Positions 1 through 11,239 of a DNA stretch of 64,000 nt are shown piece after piece. Location: contig NC_135355.1 of the NCBI RefSeq assembly GCF_051622035.1, positions 4,774,001 to 4,838,000 of the forward strand, given 5' to 3'. Source of the DNA: Arctopsyche grandis. Its lineage: Eukaryota; Arthropoda; Insecta; Trichoptera; Hydropsychidae. The notes beneath the pieces were generated by a model. It saw only the letters and a list, made by a program, of their open reading frames with translations. It was not told where the DNA came from and ran no database searches. A program made the translations under genes and the position numbers. Within the stretch, counting starts at the first letter, position 1. Every line of letters begins with the position of its first letter.

Positions 1-1217
1 TATCTAATTAAATTTATGCAGAATTATTGTAAGTTAAACCGATAAATCTAAACTAAAAAAATGCATACTTAAAATTGTTACGTACACACAATGCATAGTA
101 AATTTTCTATTTTTCTTAATGGATTTGCATATGTTTGGTAAGCCCTTTGAATACTCGATAGCTTTTAAAGTATTTATGTAATTTATCATTGATGCTTCGC
201 GAACATACATAATGTTTTTCCGGTTGTTAAGTTGTGAAATCGCATAAACAGATATGTAGATAGTAGTATTACCGAACAGTAGGAAAAGATATAAAAATTG
301 TATCATTAAATTGTTTAGTATTTGAGATTGATATTTCCGTTGATTTGATCGATTTGACCGTTAAGAGATACCATAATAAATTACAGGCTTAGATCGTAAT
401 TGATTTTACGCTTCTAAAAGTAGATATTTTACCTGTCAATATAATAAATAAGATTCTCATTAAAACCTGTAAAAAGAAGATGATATGCATTTCAATGACA
501 TTGGATTACAAGAAGGTCATCATATCGTATTTTTTAGAATCAAAGCAATCATTATCAACTTGAATTGGAATAAAAAATATAAGATTTGAATGTTCTTACC
601 GTTTTTTTTACATTTTTTTTGATGAGCGTTAGGAGCATCCTTTTACACTGTTTACAATCAAACTTTGAGGTCAAAAAAAGTAAAAACAGTTATGAAACAC
701 AAGGTTAACAGTCAAATGCTTAAAAAATATTTGAATTATTACAATTTAATACACATATATTATAAATGAAAAAATGATTTGGAATTTTGCTTCGAAAAAC
801 AAACTAAATGCAGTCACATAAATTTAGAACAAAATGGTTGGTTTTTAATGGATTTATGTTACAAAAATAAAATACGCAAAAAATAAGGATTATCGTAGAC
901 TGAGAAGTATCACACGCAGTGGACCACTGACTTATAAATAAAAATATTCTATTCGCGTTCCATTAAAACGTTATAAAATTAAATCGCACGGAGTTTAGTA
1001 AAGTGTAAAATTTAAATTCTGGTTTTTATTAGGCCGTTTTTGTCCACATGCGAATAATTAATATACGTATAATAAAAAAAAACAAAAAGAAAAAATGCTA
1101 TCTCTATTCAAATTTGAAAGATCGCACGGGTTCAAGTATGTTTGAAAAGCAGTATAATAGCTATTGCATAAGCGCGTGTGCGTCGATGACAATTTATTCA
1201 GCAATATTGCCAAAAAG
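1..1217. other. AT-rich upstream intergenic DNA, no gene seen
   Basis: Low-complexity AT-rich sequence with short A/T runs. The only open frames are short and have neither signal peptides nor recognisable domains. It ends at the TATA box of the first cuticle gene, so its last few hundred bases probably include upstream regulatory DNA. Confidence 0.6.
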
Positions 1218-1255
1218 TATATAAATGATGATGTCTCACTCAGAAGATAATCAGT
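1218..1255 (+). promoter_or_regulatory. Core promoter of the first CPR gene (TATA + initiator)
   Basis: TATATAAA at 1218-1225 is followed by the arthropod initiator TCAGT at 1251-1255. Its A at 1253 lies 33 bases from the TATAAA start region, the normal spacing. The 5' UTR would run from 1253 to 1306. Confidence 0.75.
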
Positions 1256-1306
1256 GTCTGTTTTGATCTTCTCATCTACGTTTCAGTAGCGAAGAAGTAA
1301 CCAACC

Positions 1307-2351
1307 ATGAAAGTCGTAAGTGCTCCGTCTCTTGCCTCTCTCTATCGTTGCCCCACACACTTGTGCATTTTATGTATATTTTCGATACAAAAGTGAATCG
1401 TTGAAAATTAAATTCAAAAATTACAACCCCTATTTGTATATATTTTAAAATAAAAGTGAAAAAAAAACCCAGTGAAAACATCTGAAATTGAGTGCAACTT
1501 AAATTTATCCAATCTTTTTTATAATTTATTTAAATTGAAACTAAGCAAACACTATTAATGTTTACGAGCGTCGCATTTTAAATATAGTATTTAATCATGC
1601 TTAACGCATTAAGAACGTTACACTGAATGAAGCTTTGCATTTATTATTAATTAATCCTTTCGCTGAAGTTCTTCTCTTTGATTTTTATACAAATATAATG
1701 AATGAAGCTTTGAATTTATTATTAATCCTTTCGCTGAAGTTCTTCTCTTTGATTTGTATACAAATATACTGCATGAAGCTTTGAATTTATTATTAATTAA
1801 TCCTTTCGCTGAAGTTTTTCTCTTTGATTTTTATACAAATATACTGAATGAAGCTTTGAATATATCTACTACATATACAAACCGTTCTCTGAAACTATTC
1901 CAATTGATATTTATTTTAAACTGATGATTTTAAACTGTTCAATTTTAAGGTTTTCGTATTCTTGATCGCCGTGGCTTTGGCCTATGCTGGACCAGCCATC
2001 GATGCTAAATCAGCTCAAATCGTCAAGTCCAACTTTGACCAACAACCCGAAGGACCCTACCAATTCAAGTAAATATACATACACATCTATGAAACGAATC
2101 GGTGTTCATTTAGTGTGAAGGTATTGATTTTATTGTTGCATTTCAGCTTCGAAACCGACAATGCCATCGCTCGTGATGAAGTCGGAGAGTTGAAGAGCGT
2201 CAAGAACGAAGAAGGAAAGGACGAAAACGTCATCGTCATGAGAGGATCATTCTCCTACGTAGATCCCGAAGGCAAGACCATCCAAGTCACATACTATGCT
2301 GATGAGACCGGCTACCACGCGGAAGGCGAACACATCCCAAAAGCTCCTTAA
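1307..2351 (+). CDS. RR-1-type cuticular protein (CPR family), 3 exons, 110 aa
   Basis: This is a secreted structural protein of the cuticle that should bind chitin through the extended Rebers-Riddiford domain (chitin_bind_4). Coding exons are 1307-1315 (only Met-Lys-Val), 1950-2068 and 2147-2351, all with GT-AG borders and a joined frame of 110 codons plus stop. Residues 1-17 are a signal peptide (VFVFLIAVALAYAG). The mature protein has YQFNFETDN, an acidic/basic linker with two KNEEGKDE-like segments, then GSFSYVDPEGK, VTYYADETGYHAEG and a terminal HIPKAP, the RR-1 pattern. It has no long tail, as in small larval/pupal cuticle proteins. A polyadenylation signal lies at 2721. The start is fixed by the TATA/initiator upstream and by the 9-base first coding exon that is typical of CPR genes. 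Confidence 0.93.
1621..1868 (+). repeat. Tandem repeat, about 75-bp unit, 3.2 copies, in CPR intron 1
   Basis: ATGAAGCTTTG recurs at 1627, 1702, 1773 and 1848, so units are 75, 71 and 75 bases. Each contains TCCTTTCGCTGAAGTT and a CTTTGATTT-TATACAAATATA end. The second unit lacks the ATTAA doubling. The array lies wholly within the intron that splits the signal peptide. Confidence 0.9.
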
Positions 2352-2520
2352 ACTGATCTACTCTTAAACATCTCAACCACCTCTCTCTACAACAACTTAG
2401 TACTATACCAGACTTCGGACTTCGAAATCGGATCCTGACGCATAATATTAACTTCTTTGTGTGTCGGTTGTATATAACCAATCTTAATATCTCGATCGTG
2501 CCATTATTGTATTTATTTTT

Positions 2521-2572
2521 ATTGACGGTGTGCGATTTGCGAACTGTAAAGCGCGAACGGCCCACCGTCAAT
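2521..2572 (+). other. Inverted repeat in CPR 3' UTR
   Basis: ATTGACGGTG (2521-2530) and CACCGTCAAT (2563-2572) form a perfect 10-bp stem around a 32-base loop in the 3' untranslated region. It may be a chance hairpin or an RNA structure; nothing else decides. Confidence 0.5.
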
Positions 2573-2720
2573 ACAACTACAATATGATATGTATGTTTTT
2601 TGTTTTTATATATGTATATATATAATGTATTTAAAGTGTTATTCGTACAAGAAAAATGTATTTTTTTTAATGCATTTTGTACTGAAGTGTTTTTTCTTTA
2701 CAAATATTTGAATAGAAAAC

Positions 2721-2726
2721 AATAAA
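2721..2726 (+). terminator. Polyadenylation signal AATAAA of the first CPR gene
   Basis: AATAAA followed by an A-run and T-rich sequence, 370 bases after the stop codon. Confidence 0.6.
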
Positions 2727-2759
2727 AAAAAGTTGCATTTAAAACTCTCTTTCTTTCAT

Positions 2760-3205
2760 TTTTTATTATATTTATGTATTTTACTATATCAATGGAAAAT
2801 AATAAACATGGTTTTTCGATATATAATTGATAACCACTTTACACAAACGAACACACAATATCGTACTTTAAAATGAGTACAATATAAATTTGGCAACAGT
2901 CAAAATAATGCCATTGAATATTATATACATACATAAATGACTACAATTCTGATTCAAACAACCTGTACAAACACACAATAGAAAGGGCTGTAACTTATTT
3001 CGACTAATAATTTTGACTCCAACTACATACATTCGATTGGCTGCACGATGCTTTGATTAAATTTAGAAATTTACCATAAAATATTTATAGAAATATTGTT
3101 TTATAGAATCTATTCCAAAAGTATTCAAAATTTAGCCTTGAGCACTATATAATATCATATATAATTCCTATTATTCTTGCTCATACTAAAACTTTCATGA
3201 TTTAA
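2760..3205. other. AT-rich intergenic DNA
   Basis: No open frame, repeat or motif that I can name. Separates the first CPR gene from a LINE remnant. Confidence 0.5.
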
Positions 3206-3209
3206 ACAA

Positions 3210-3838
3210 ATCAAGTACCTGGGACATCTTCTGATGGAAAATCTCTCCGATGACCGTGACATCAAAAGTGTAAGATCAAATATGCTAGCAAGACGGTTAT
3301 ATCAGTCCAGGTACTTAGACAGTTATTTATGTCCTTTTGTACTAGCCTCTATACTGTTGAATTATGGACGAAATACAAGCAGGAGACTATGGTACAAGAC
3401 AACCAATGCTATCGGGTTACCAAGGGGTTGCAGATGTTTGTAGAAGGGTACGTACCTCACTTTGGGGGCATTCTCAGCACGAGAGCAGCCTCTCTACGTC
3501 GTCGTGTATTTGTATCGTCAAATTGTTTTCATGCTGACGCGTTTTCTTATTTTTGGTCATCTTTGTATGTTTGATGGATGGAGCTACTTCACCAACCGCC
3601 ATAAATTGACTTCCAATTTAATAATAATTAATCATTATTATTATTACTATTTATTTAATATTATTATAATATGTATATATATTATTTTATCATAATTAGA
3701 TTATGTTTATTTATTTTATCATTCATTTGTATTATCTATATATTGTAATATTATATTTATATTGACGAAGGGGATCATACTACATATTCCCCTATTGTTC
3801 TCTATTGAATAAAAAAGTTATTATTATTATCATTATTA
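3210..3838 (+). mobile_element. 5'-truncated non-LTR retrotransposon fragment (RTE/CR1-like), frameshifted
   Basis: Translations in two frames match the C-terminal part of a LINE reverse transcriptase. First come KYLGH, NLSDDRDIKSVRSNMLARR (about 3213-3300). After a frame change come FCTSLYTVELWTKY (about 3330) and MFVEGYVPHF and LSTRAASLRRRVFVSSN (3434 on). The end carries GAATAAAAAAGTTATTATTA, an A/T-rich LINE-type tail near 3805-3838. It lacks the endonuclease and RT core and is frame-disrupted, so it is dead. The family is judged from memory of the motif order, not from a search. Confidence 0.65.
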
Positions 3839-3863
3839 AACGCATCACCTACAATTCACGTAG

Positions 3864-4588
3864 TAGGGTTTCTGACCCGAGTCGACCCGGGACAGACATT
3901 CCCGGGAATTCATGAAATTTTTGTTGTCCCGTGTCCCGGGAATTTTTATCTCGAATCCCGGGAATTGGATTTAAAAAAATCTTAAAGACATACAACATTT
4001 TCATGAGTACACGAAGGGAAATAATAAATCAAATACACAAAGAATCGTAAAATATTCTAAGAAAGGAGAAGCCTAAAACTGATTCTTTTACAACACATTT
4101 TAAATAATTCTGATTTTATACCGAACAAAACATTCTTATAATGTTGTAATAAAAGCGAATGTATATCCTACGGTGAAACTATTATGAAGCGAGTATTATC
4201 CTTTTTGTATCGACGATTCCACAATGGAAGAAATTGTGTGTTTGACGATGAATGTTTTCGTCCCTTCAACTTCGACCGAAACTGAAAGAATTTTTTCCAT
4301 TGCTGGAAATTTTTGTACCAAATCTAGAATCAGACTTTCAGATTCTCATTTAAATATTTTAGTATTCTTAAGAAGCTACTTTTATAATTACATTTTTTCG
4401 AGTTAATAGATATGTATATATATTATGTATTGTTTTGTAAATCAATATTTTTTTATTAATAAAAAATATGTTAAATTGAAAAAAAAAGTTTGTTACATGT
4501 GTCCCGGGATCCCGGGAATCCCGGGAACGAGCCCGGGTTCCGTCCCGTATCTCAGGAATTGAAAAAGTCCGGGAAATCAGAAACCCTA
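3864..4588. mobile_element. Internally deleted hAT transposon (725 bp)
   Basis: Terminal inverted repeats TAGGGTTTCTGA (3864) and TCAGAAACCCTA (ends 4588) are flanked by 8-bp direct repeats TCACGTAG (3856-3863) and GTACGTAG (4589-4596), 6 of 8 matching. The subterminal parts are unusually rich in CCCGGGAA motifs on both sides. Inside remains the C-terminal end of a hAT transposase (separate entry). An 8-bp duplication and this dimerisation domain are the hAT signature. Confidence 0.85.
4224..4406 (+). pseudogene. C-terminal remnant of hAT transposase (dimerisation domain)
   Basis: The 60-residue frame contains VPSTSTETERIFSIAGN followed by KSRIRLSDSHLNILVFLRS. This is the hAT C-terminal dimerisation pattern (P-x-S-[ST]-x-x-x-E-R-x-F-S ... 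R-x-R-L ... L-x-F-L). The zinc finger and catalytic core that should precede it are missing, so only about a tenth of a transposase survives. Confidence 0.8.
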
Positions 4589-4932
4589 GTACGTAGTGCT
4601 TGAAATCGTAATCAAATTTTGTTTATAATTTGTTCTTAATATGTTGATGAATTCCCATCAACAAGTCAGTTTGACTTTATTTATAAGTCGTTAAAAAAAT
4701 AGGAACAAGGAAATCTTATTAAAATTATATGAAAACTTTCGCTATGAAAATTAATAGTATTACAAAACCGTTTTAGCATAACGCTCATTTAAATATTCAC
4801 AGATAAACTTTACATGCATTATCAACACGTTTCCTCGTTCAACTGGATTTTTATACGATAAATATTATTTTTAGTGTACAAATTGTGAGCACATATGAAA
4901 TTCAATTTCAAAATTACAATTTTAAACCTTTG

Positions 4933-5018
4933 AGGATATCCGCGAACAGTTTAACAAACCAGCATTTAAACATTACAAGTCAATTGTGAAAAGAGAAAGC
5001 AAAGTGGGCCTATATAAG
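4933..5018 (+). promoter_or_regulatory. Promoter module of small secreted gene 1 (two shared boxes + TATA)
   Basis: AGGATATCCGCGA (4933-4945) and GAAAAGAGAAAGCA (4988-5001) also occur, exact, upstream of the paralogue at 11967. TATATAAG lies at 5011-5018. The first box begins 239 bases before the ATG in both genes. A probable 5' UTR intron follows (donor at 5077, acceptor at 5158-5159). Confidence 0.7.
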
Positions 5019-5171
5019 TGACCCAAATCAATGAATGTTTACTTATTCCAAATAAAAACATCGAAGACAACTAAATGTAAGTATCAAATAGTATACGTAT
5101 AGACATAAATAACATATTTATTGTATAATATATTTATTTTTTTCAAAATAAATTTACAGATATCTATAAAG

Positions 5172-5543
5172 ATGAGACGTGGTTTCGGCCTTCACCTTTT
5201 GCTAATTGTAATTGTACAAGTTTTTCTCACACAATACGCCGATGCGGCGCCATTAGATGATAAATCTGCGGAGATGTCTTCGGAAGCTGAAAGTGAAGGG
5301 AGAACATTTGCAGCATGGGTCGATTTTTTAAAAGTACCACCACGATTCTTCAGTAATTTCGCTCATCAAATAGCCTATATGTTCGATCCTTCGTTCCCAT
5401 TCTACACACCTGGAACAGTGGGATACTTTCAATATCCGGTCAACTTTGGAAACCAACCCCTCGTGGCCGGAAGTAATTTTGGATACCAAGAGACGTATCA
5501 AATCGCAACGAATACTCCCAATGTTGTTGGAAACAAACCATAA
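5172..5543 (+). CDS. Small secreted protein, paralogue of 11967-12341, 123 aa
   Basis: I do not recognise the family. The ATG at 5172 is chosen over an in-frame one at 5121 because it begins a clear signal peptide (MRRGFGLHLLLIVIVQVFL ... YADA, about 25 residues) and follows an acceptor (TTTACAG at 5153-5159) that would place the earlier ATG in an intron. The mature part opens acidic (about 25-45), then PPRFFSNFAHQIAYMFDPSF and PFYTPGTVGYFQYPVN, and a Gln/Asn-rich tail. The central block is shared with the protein at 11967. It has no Cys in the mature chain and no membrane segment after the signal. AATAAA follows at 5680. Its setting among cuticle genes suggests an extracellular structural role; this is inference. 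Confidence 0.85.
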   Translation: MRRGFGLHLLLIVIVQVFLTQYADAAPLDDKSAEMSSEAESEGRTFAAWVDFLKVPPRFFSNFAHQIAYMFDPSFPFYTPGTVGYFQYPVNFGNQPLVAGSNFGYQETYQIATNTPNVVGNKP

Positions 5544-5679
5544 ATATGATACCTACATATGTATGTACTTATATTCAGTCAAAAGTCTTAAAAAACTTGA
5601 TATTAATGTATTGTAATTTAAATTATTTATTTTTATGCCTTTGCTAAGTGTTTTATCCTATTTATTTTCATGTTGAGTA

Positions 5680-5685
5680 AATAAA
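5680..5685 (+). terminator. Polyadenylation signal of small secreted gene 1
   Basis: AATAAA in GTAAATAAATATTT, 137 bases after the stop. Confidence 0.6.
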
Positions 5686-5984
5686 TATTTATTTATTATT
5701 TAAAATTTGTATTTTTTGTTTTGCGTACGACATCTGTAGACACTTATGGGAAGGTGCTTAAGAAGTAAAATTTATACAAATGGCAAATTGAAGAAAATCA
5801 TATTTGATTGTATAGATTGAGCTGTACGTAATAAGGCAAAATGACGAAGAAAAATATGTAATGTTTAGAACTATTTCAATATTAAATATAAATCGAGATA
5901 ATGATAATGGTATAACATTATGAAATTTTTAAAAACATAATTCTTTATTTTATTTCAATAAATCGACGAGTGTGGTATACAGAT

Positions 5985-6345
5985 TAAGAATAATTAATTA
6001 TATATACCCATACATATGTATGTGTACTTACATTAAACACGACAAATGTGGTCAAACATTGCACAGAAGTGGTCAAACATTGTATAAAAATCGATTGAAC
6101 ATTCAACATCGATCCATAGAGAAATTGGCAGCATTTAAAAAAATTGTGAAATTCAAGATGTTGAAAAATTGGAAATTTGGCGAGAAAATAGGTAAAGGTT
6201 GCCAATTGGTTGGAACCGTTTCAATGAAAATCAGATAAATTGGCACACTCTGATTGAAAACGATTGACCTGGAGCCACATATACAAGGTCTGGCCGGCAG
6301 CATCGGTGGGATTGAACCCGTGACCACTTTGTTCAAAAGCATTAT
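5985..6345 (-). mobile_element. tRNA-derived SINE copy (degenerate head, hairpin end missing)
   Basis: On the minus strand a pol III B-box-like GGTTCAATCC (plus 6307-6318 region) is followed by a body containing ATCTGATTTTCATTGAAACG and GGTTCCAACCAATTGGCAAC. The same body occurs at 18370-18410 and, more diverged, at 49300-49420. The 3' hairpin found in those two copies is not recognisable here, so the copy is truncated or decayed at its 3' end. Confidence 0.6.
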
Positions 6346-6526
6346 TTTATTTTATTTTGTACAGGTAAAAATCCATTTCAGTACAGCATGTAATATAAAT
6401 TATAATAATAAAAGAAAACAGTTTACATATGTAGAAAAAATAAATGAAAACAATAGTATGCCGTTAATCATATGAAATATGTGACAAAAAACATAGGAAT
6501 GAAAAAATAGTAAAAAACAATATTAA

Positions 6527-7125
6527 CCTTTGAAGGACGGAGCGTCGAGATCAAACGAGTGTCCCAAACCGGGGTCGAGTAAGACCCCAGTATTTTTTAA
6601 TTAAAATACAGCTCTTCTCAATAGAAATGGGTTCAATATACATATATCTTAACAATCATTTTATACATCAACATGAAATGTTTTAGTCTTATAGCATGTT
6701 TTTGACTATTTTTGTATTGAAAAATAGCGACAAGCATCAACACGCAAATGCACATAGGTAAGGCCAACAGGCGACTGCATGACTCAATAGGCACGCGCCA
6801 AAAGCGACGAAAACAATAGCTTACGAAAATATAGCTGTCTCTTTCTCTCGCATTGATTCATCGATCATGCAAGCAAACAGTCAAAAACATTACAAAAACT
6901 TATCGCTACCGCCTTTAAATCGTACTTTGGAACGTAGAAATGTATAAATGTATTTTTTTACAATGTACCTCTTTTTTAAATCGTAAAAAATCTATTAAAA
7001 TAAATTTCTTGTCGTTCATTCTAGGAATACAAGAAATATAGGGTATATAGCTTTGAAAACCACATAGTTATTACGAAAAACGTAAAAATTGGGACACTTG
7101 CATACCCCAATTCGGTGAGGGAGGG
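6527..7125. mobile_element. piggyBac-like MITE candidate (599 bp, TTAA-flanked)
   Basis: TTAA at 6523-6526 and 7126-7129 flank ends reading CCTTTGAAGGACGG on the left and, inverted, CCCTCCCTCACCG on the right. Just inside each end the inverted motif GTGTCCCAA is repeated. TTAA targets and CC-starting ends fit piggyBac-type non-autonomous elements. There is no coding potential. The terminal match is weak. Confidence 0.45.
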
Positions 7126-7830
7126 TTAAAAAAAACAATATTTTGGATAGATCTACTAAATTGACCAAAAGTCACACTAAATATGTCGATGTCCATGTGA
7201 TCAGCTATATATGTAGTTTAAATTAGGGATTGCAAAAATATCGGAATTTTGGATACCGGTATTATCGAAATTAAAAAGATACCGGTATTACCGGTACTTT
7301 CATTTTTTTTTGATTAATTAATTTTTAATAAAAAAAATATTACTTCCGATATCTCGAGCGCCGCTTGCATGTTTCAACATGTTTATTGAAGAATACCCCA
7401 AATCCAAACATTCAAAAACAAACATATTCGGGTACAAAACTTGTTAAGTAGGTACGTCCCAGGTATAAAGGATTATAATTTTTCGTAGAAACTACTGAAT
7501 CAACCATCAGCTGGGGTATTAGTTGTTGTTGAAAGACAAATTATAATTTATTTTCCATTCACTAATTAGAAAAATAGTCCCTGTCGTGTCAATATTGTAT
7601 ATGTATATATGATACTGAAAAATGTACCAAATAATACATATATTTTATCACATTTTCAATGTTTGTATATAATAAAAAAATCCGCACTTTATTGTAAACA
7701 TTTTCTTATTTAAATTAAAATTGAAAAGGGTTGCAAACTTGAGACGCATTGTAAGGAGGCTGCGATACTGAAAATGTTACGTTTAGCGATATTTATTTTA
7801 TTTTATTTTTATTTTTTTATTTAATTTACA

Positions 7831-7870
7831 CCAAGAAGGCCTAACAGGTAAACCCAATGCACCTTCCTGG
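7831..7870 (-). other. Conserved LINE 3' hairpin, copy a
   Basis: Minus strand: CCAGGAAGGT pairs with GCCTTCTTGG (10 pairs, two G-U) around the loop GCATTGGGTTTACCTGTTAG. It sits between the RT stop and the A-rich tail of the LINE. The same loop is found at 18586, 49098 and 60851, and a related one at 61411 and 62861. Confidence 0.85.
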
Positions 7871-8003
7871 CCAAAGACAATTATATAAACATATATGTAC
7901 ACCATCCATATATACACAAATTCTTACACGTATACACAAATACACATACATACATTCATAAATATAAAAATACACATATATTCATATACATACATACACA
8001 CCT

Positions 8004-8103
<100 letters not shown>

Positions 8104-8358
8104 TCACATATACAAACATACACACATACATATACATATACACATACACATACATTACATACATCCATAAACATACAAACATTATACATGCATATACACA
8201 TAAACACATAAATACACATAAATAAGGATAAATTACTCATATATATATAAATAAAAAATAGCATACATATATAAATAAAGATAAAACCAACATACATACA
8301 CATTATGCTAAATAATAAAATTACAAAATGAAAACAACATGTGTAAATATGTATGTAG

Positions 8359-9999
8359 CTAGAAGTCATTTAAAATATGCTGCCTGACAGAACTGTATGA
8401 TGAAGTAAAAACATCAAGGCTCCCAGAAAGCAGGTTAAATAGTCGAATGGCTCTTGAAAGGGGTGAGTCATCAAGCACATTAGTTCTGGCCCGAATAGGC
8501 AGGAATAAAGTTCTGGAGCGAGATTCTCTCAATTTCTCAGGTACTCTAAGTTTAAGATTACACAGAACTTCAGGAAGATGACATTCACCCCTTAGAAATT
8601 TTAGAAAAAGCTTACCAAGATGATTGTTTCTACGTGAAGCTAAGGAGTCAAAGCCCAAGGAGCCCATGACAAACTTACTGGGAAATAAGTAGGGATAGCG
8701 CCCAAACTCTCTCATGTATAGATAGCGAAGAAATTTTCTTTGCACCCTCTCTAACATTAGCGTGTACCTTAAATGATTAGGACTCCATATGGCCGAACCA
8801 GATTCAAGCAAACTGCGCACCAATGTAGTATACAGTAAACGCGTCACTCTGGTGCTATTAAAAGCGCGTGAGTTTCTGATGACGAAGCCTAAAGTTTTTG
8901 TAGCCCTATTGCACACATCTTGGATATGAGAATTAAAATTCCAGATATTTGAAAAAGTAATTCCCAAATCCTTGATATGTGTGTGACGGGCAAGAATAGA
9001 GCCATCAATATTGTAACCAAATTCAATTGATGATCGAGATCTGGAAAAAGAGACAATGTGACACTTGTCAACGCTTATCGGAAGATAATTTGAGTGTGAC
9101 CAAATAACGAGTGAATCTAAATCGCTCTGTAGCAGTAGAGCATCGGAAGAAGATTCAACGCACCTAAAAAGTTTTAGATCATCTGCATATAATAAGAAGT
9201 TGCAATTGTGGAATATTTCCCTAATATCATTAACAAATAAAATGAATAGTAAGGGGCCGAGATTAGAACCCTGTGGAACACCAGAGCAGGTTGGGTATTC
9301 AACAGAAGAATAAATTCCATATTTTACAAACTGACGTCGATCCTTAAGATAATTTGTGAATAACTGAGAGAGACCATATGAGAAACCATAACCAATTAGT
9401 TTATTGATAAGGATGGAGTGATTTACTTTGTCGAAAGCCTTTTCGAAATCCGTGTAAACAGTATCTGTTTGAATATTAGCATCCAAGGAACCTGTTACAA
9501 AACCAGAAAATGATAACAAATTTGTGGTCGTTGAACGTTGTGGACGAAATCCATGTTGCTGATCAATAATCATACTCTGGCAATGATTGAAAATATACCT
9601 ATGAAGTATAATTTCAAAAAGTTTTGCAGAAGAGGATATTATAGCAACCGGGCGATAGTTTCTAATGGAATACTTATCACCTTTTTTATGGATCGGAGTT
9701 ACTTTCGAACACTTCCATGATATAGGAAAAACTGAAGTCTTCAGCATTAGATTAAAAATAAAAATCAATGGAGACGAGAGTCCAGGCTCACTACCCTTTA
9801 AAATGAAATCTGGAATGAAATCTGGTCCAAAAGATTTAATATTTTTAATTTTACCAAAACCGTAGCGCAAATCAGATAAATGGAACTTGTCAACAGACAA
9901 TAATGGAAACATGGAAAACATATGTATCGGAAAACAGTAAAAATAAAGTAATAAAAACAATTTAACAGACAATGATACATATGAAAAATATATACGCAT
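8359..9999 (-). CDS. Non-LTR retrotransposon reverse transcriptase, 5'-truncated
   Basis: The frame is open for 546 codons. It covers most of a LINE reverse transcriptase, the enzyme that copies the element's RNA at a nicked target. Visible in order: GPDFIPDFILK (finger region), VTPIHKKGDKYSIRNYRPVA, QHGFRPQRSTTTNL, YTDFEKAFDKVNH (catalytic Asp block), CSGVPQGSNLGPLLFILFVN, and the active-site YADDLKLF. A thumb/C-terminal region follows with YPYLFPSKFVMGSLGFDSL. All three catalytic Asp positions look intact. The first 30-45 residues read like host or noncoding DNA because the element is truncated there, and no endonuclease domain precedes it. The YADDLKL box and C-terminal motifs suggest the Jockey/CR1 assemblage; I cannot place the clade more precisely. 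Confidence 0.88.
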   Translation of the reverse strand: MRIYFSYVSLSVKLFLLLYFYCFPIHMFSMFPLLSVDKFHLSDLRYGFGKIKNIKSFGPDFIPDFILKGSEPGLSSPLIFIFNLMLKTSVFPISWKCSKVTPIHKKGDKYSIRNYRPVAIISSSAKLFEIILHRYIFNHCQSMIIDQQHGFRPQRSTTTNLLSFSGFVTGSLDANIQTDTVYTDFEKAFDKVNHSILINKLIGYGFSYGLSQLFTNYLKDRRQFVKYGIYSSVEYPTCSGVPQGSNLGPLLFILFVNDIREIFHNCNFLLYADDLKLFRCVESSSDALLLQSDLDSLVIWSHSNYLPISVDKCHIVSFSRSRSSIEFGYNIDGSILARHTHIKDLGITFSNIWNFNSHIQDVCNRATKTLGFVIRNSRAFNSTRVTRLLYTTLVRSLLESGSAIWSPNHLRYTLMLERVQRKFLRYLYMREFGRYPYLFPSKFVMGSLGFDSLASRRNNHLGKLFLKFLRGECHLPEVLCNLKLRVPEKLRESRSRTLFLPIRARTNVLDDSPLSRAIRLFNLLSGSLDVFTSSYSSVRQHILNDF

Positions 10000-10599
10000 T
10001 ATAAAAATTTACGCATAGGTCGTTTTCATAGTTTTTAGCCATGGAGATATCGTTTTCTACAAATAAAATGTATAAATTTGAAAAAAATGATTTTTTAATA
10101 CCGGTCTTACCGAAGGCTTATTTTTGGTCAAATACCGGTATCGGTACTTTCGGTATTGCAAGCCCCAGTTAAAATGCTAGCCACTAGTGTATGTATGTAA
10201 CCACTAGTTATTATATGTTAATCACTAGTTATCTTGTATATATGTACATTTGTGAGTATTTAACGTTTTTTCATTTAGATATGGACTTGAAAATTTTTAA
10301 CAAAGAAAGTAGATATTCTTTCAATATTGCATCACAATTTATTTAATTAAAAAATTGATTTCACTCCGTTGAAATTCTGAATTTAGCGGTATATTGTATG
10401 TATTTAAGTGAATCTCAAAATCGAGAATTTAAAATTGCATACCATTTTTAAGTTAGAATTATTTCTATAATATAAATTTATGTAGAATAAATCATAGTCT
10501 TTTTTCAATTTTTTTTTTAATTATAATATTAATTAAACTACCTATATATTTTTACTTTATCTATGTACGTAGTAACAATACATGAAGTTATGTGATCAT

Positions 10600-10960
10600 G
10601 CGAAAATGCGAACTTGAGATTTTGACTGATTCGAACTCGGAATCGATCACTGATTACGTTATTGGTAACTGAAGTTCTTATGGACAAGACGTGAATTTTT
10701 AAGTTGACCGGAAATTGTACCTCCCCTTATATGTAGGTGTACCCCTTTTTTTAAGTTTTTGAATTCAATTATCTCCCAAACCGCTAACTGAATCGAACTT
10801 CAATTTTTTCACATGTAATATAAATTATAAATTTTATAACCTAATATTTTTATCTGAACCGGAAGTAGTACTTTTACTGTAGAGAATCGAGGTTTTGTAT
10901 ATTTTTCTCAGAAACCTTTTAGTTAATTGAACTGAAAATTCATATCTATCAGTTTAAGCT
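10600..10960. repeat. Dispersed repeat D, copy 1
   Basis: Shares ACTGATTCGAACTC, GGAATCGA-CACTGAT, AAGTTGACCGGAAATTGTAC, CTCCCCTTAT and ATTATCTCCCAAACCGCT with 56385-56760 in the same order. No coding frame or terminal repeat seen; family unknown. Confidence 0.65.
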
Positions 10961-11239
10961 TAATACAAAGTTATGTATAAAATTTGGTAAGCATCCGTCA
11001 ACCGTTTATTCTTGTTTTATATCACGAGAGTATGCATGCATCTACATGCATTCAATTTTTAACTCGAAAATTATATTAAAATATCAATAGATATATGTAA
11101 TTTCAAAACCACACTATACATATATGTTTAATGAAGTGCATATGTATTGCGCAAAGTTGTCTGAATTAATTTTTAAGTGAAATATTTTTTTTTTTACTAG
11201 AAATGTCTTAAGGATTTTATTGAAAATATCTTGATCGAA

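Noticed and set aside
5121-5171. Upstream in-frame start of the small secreted gene
   Set aside because: It lies within a likely 5' UTR intron (GTAAGT at 5077, ACAG at 5156-5159), and the downstream ATG opens a better signal peptide.
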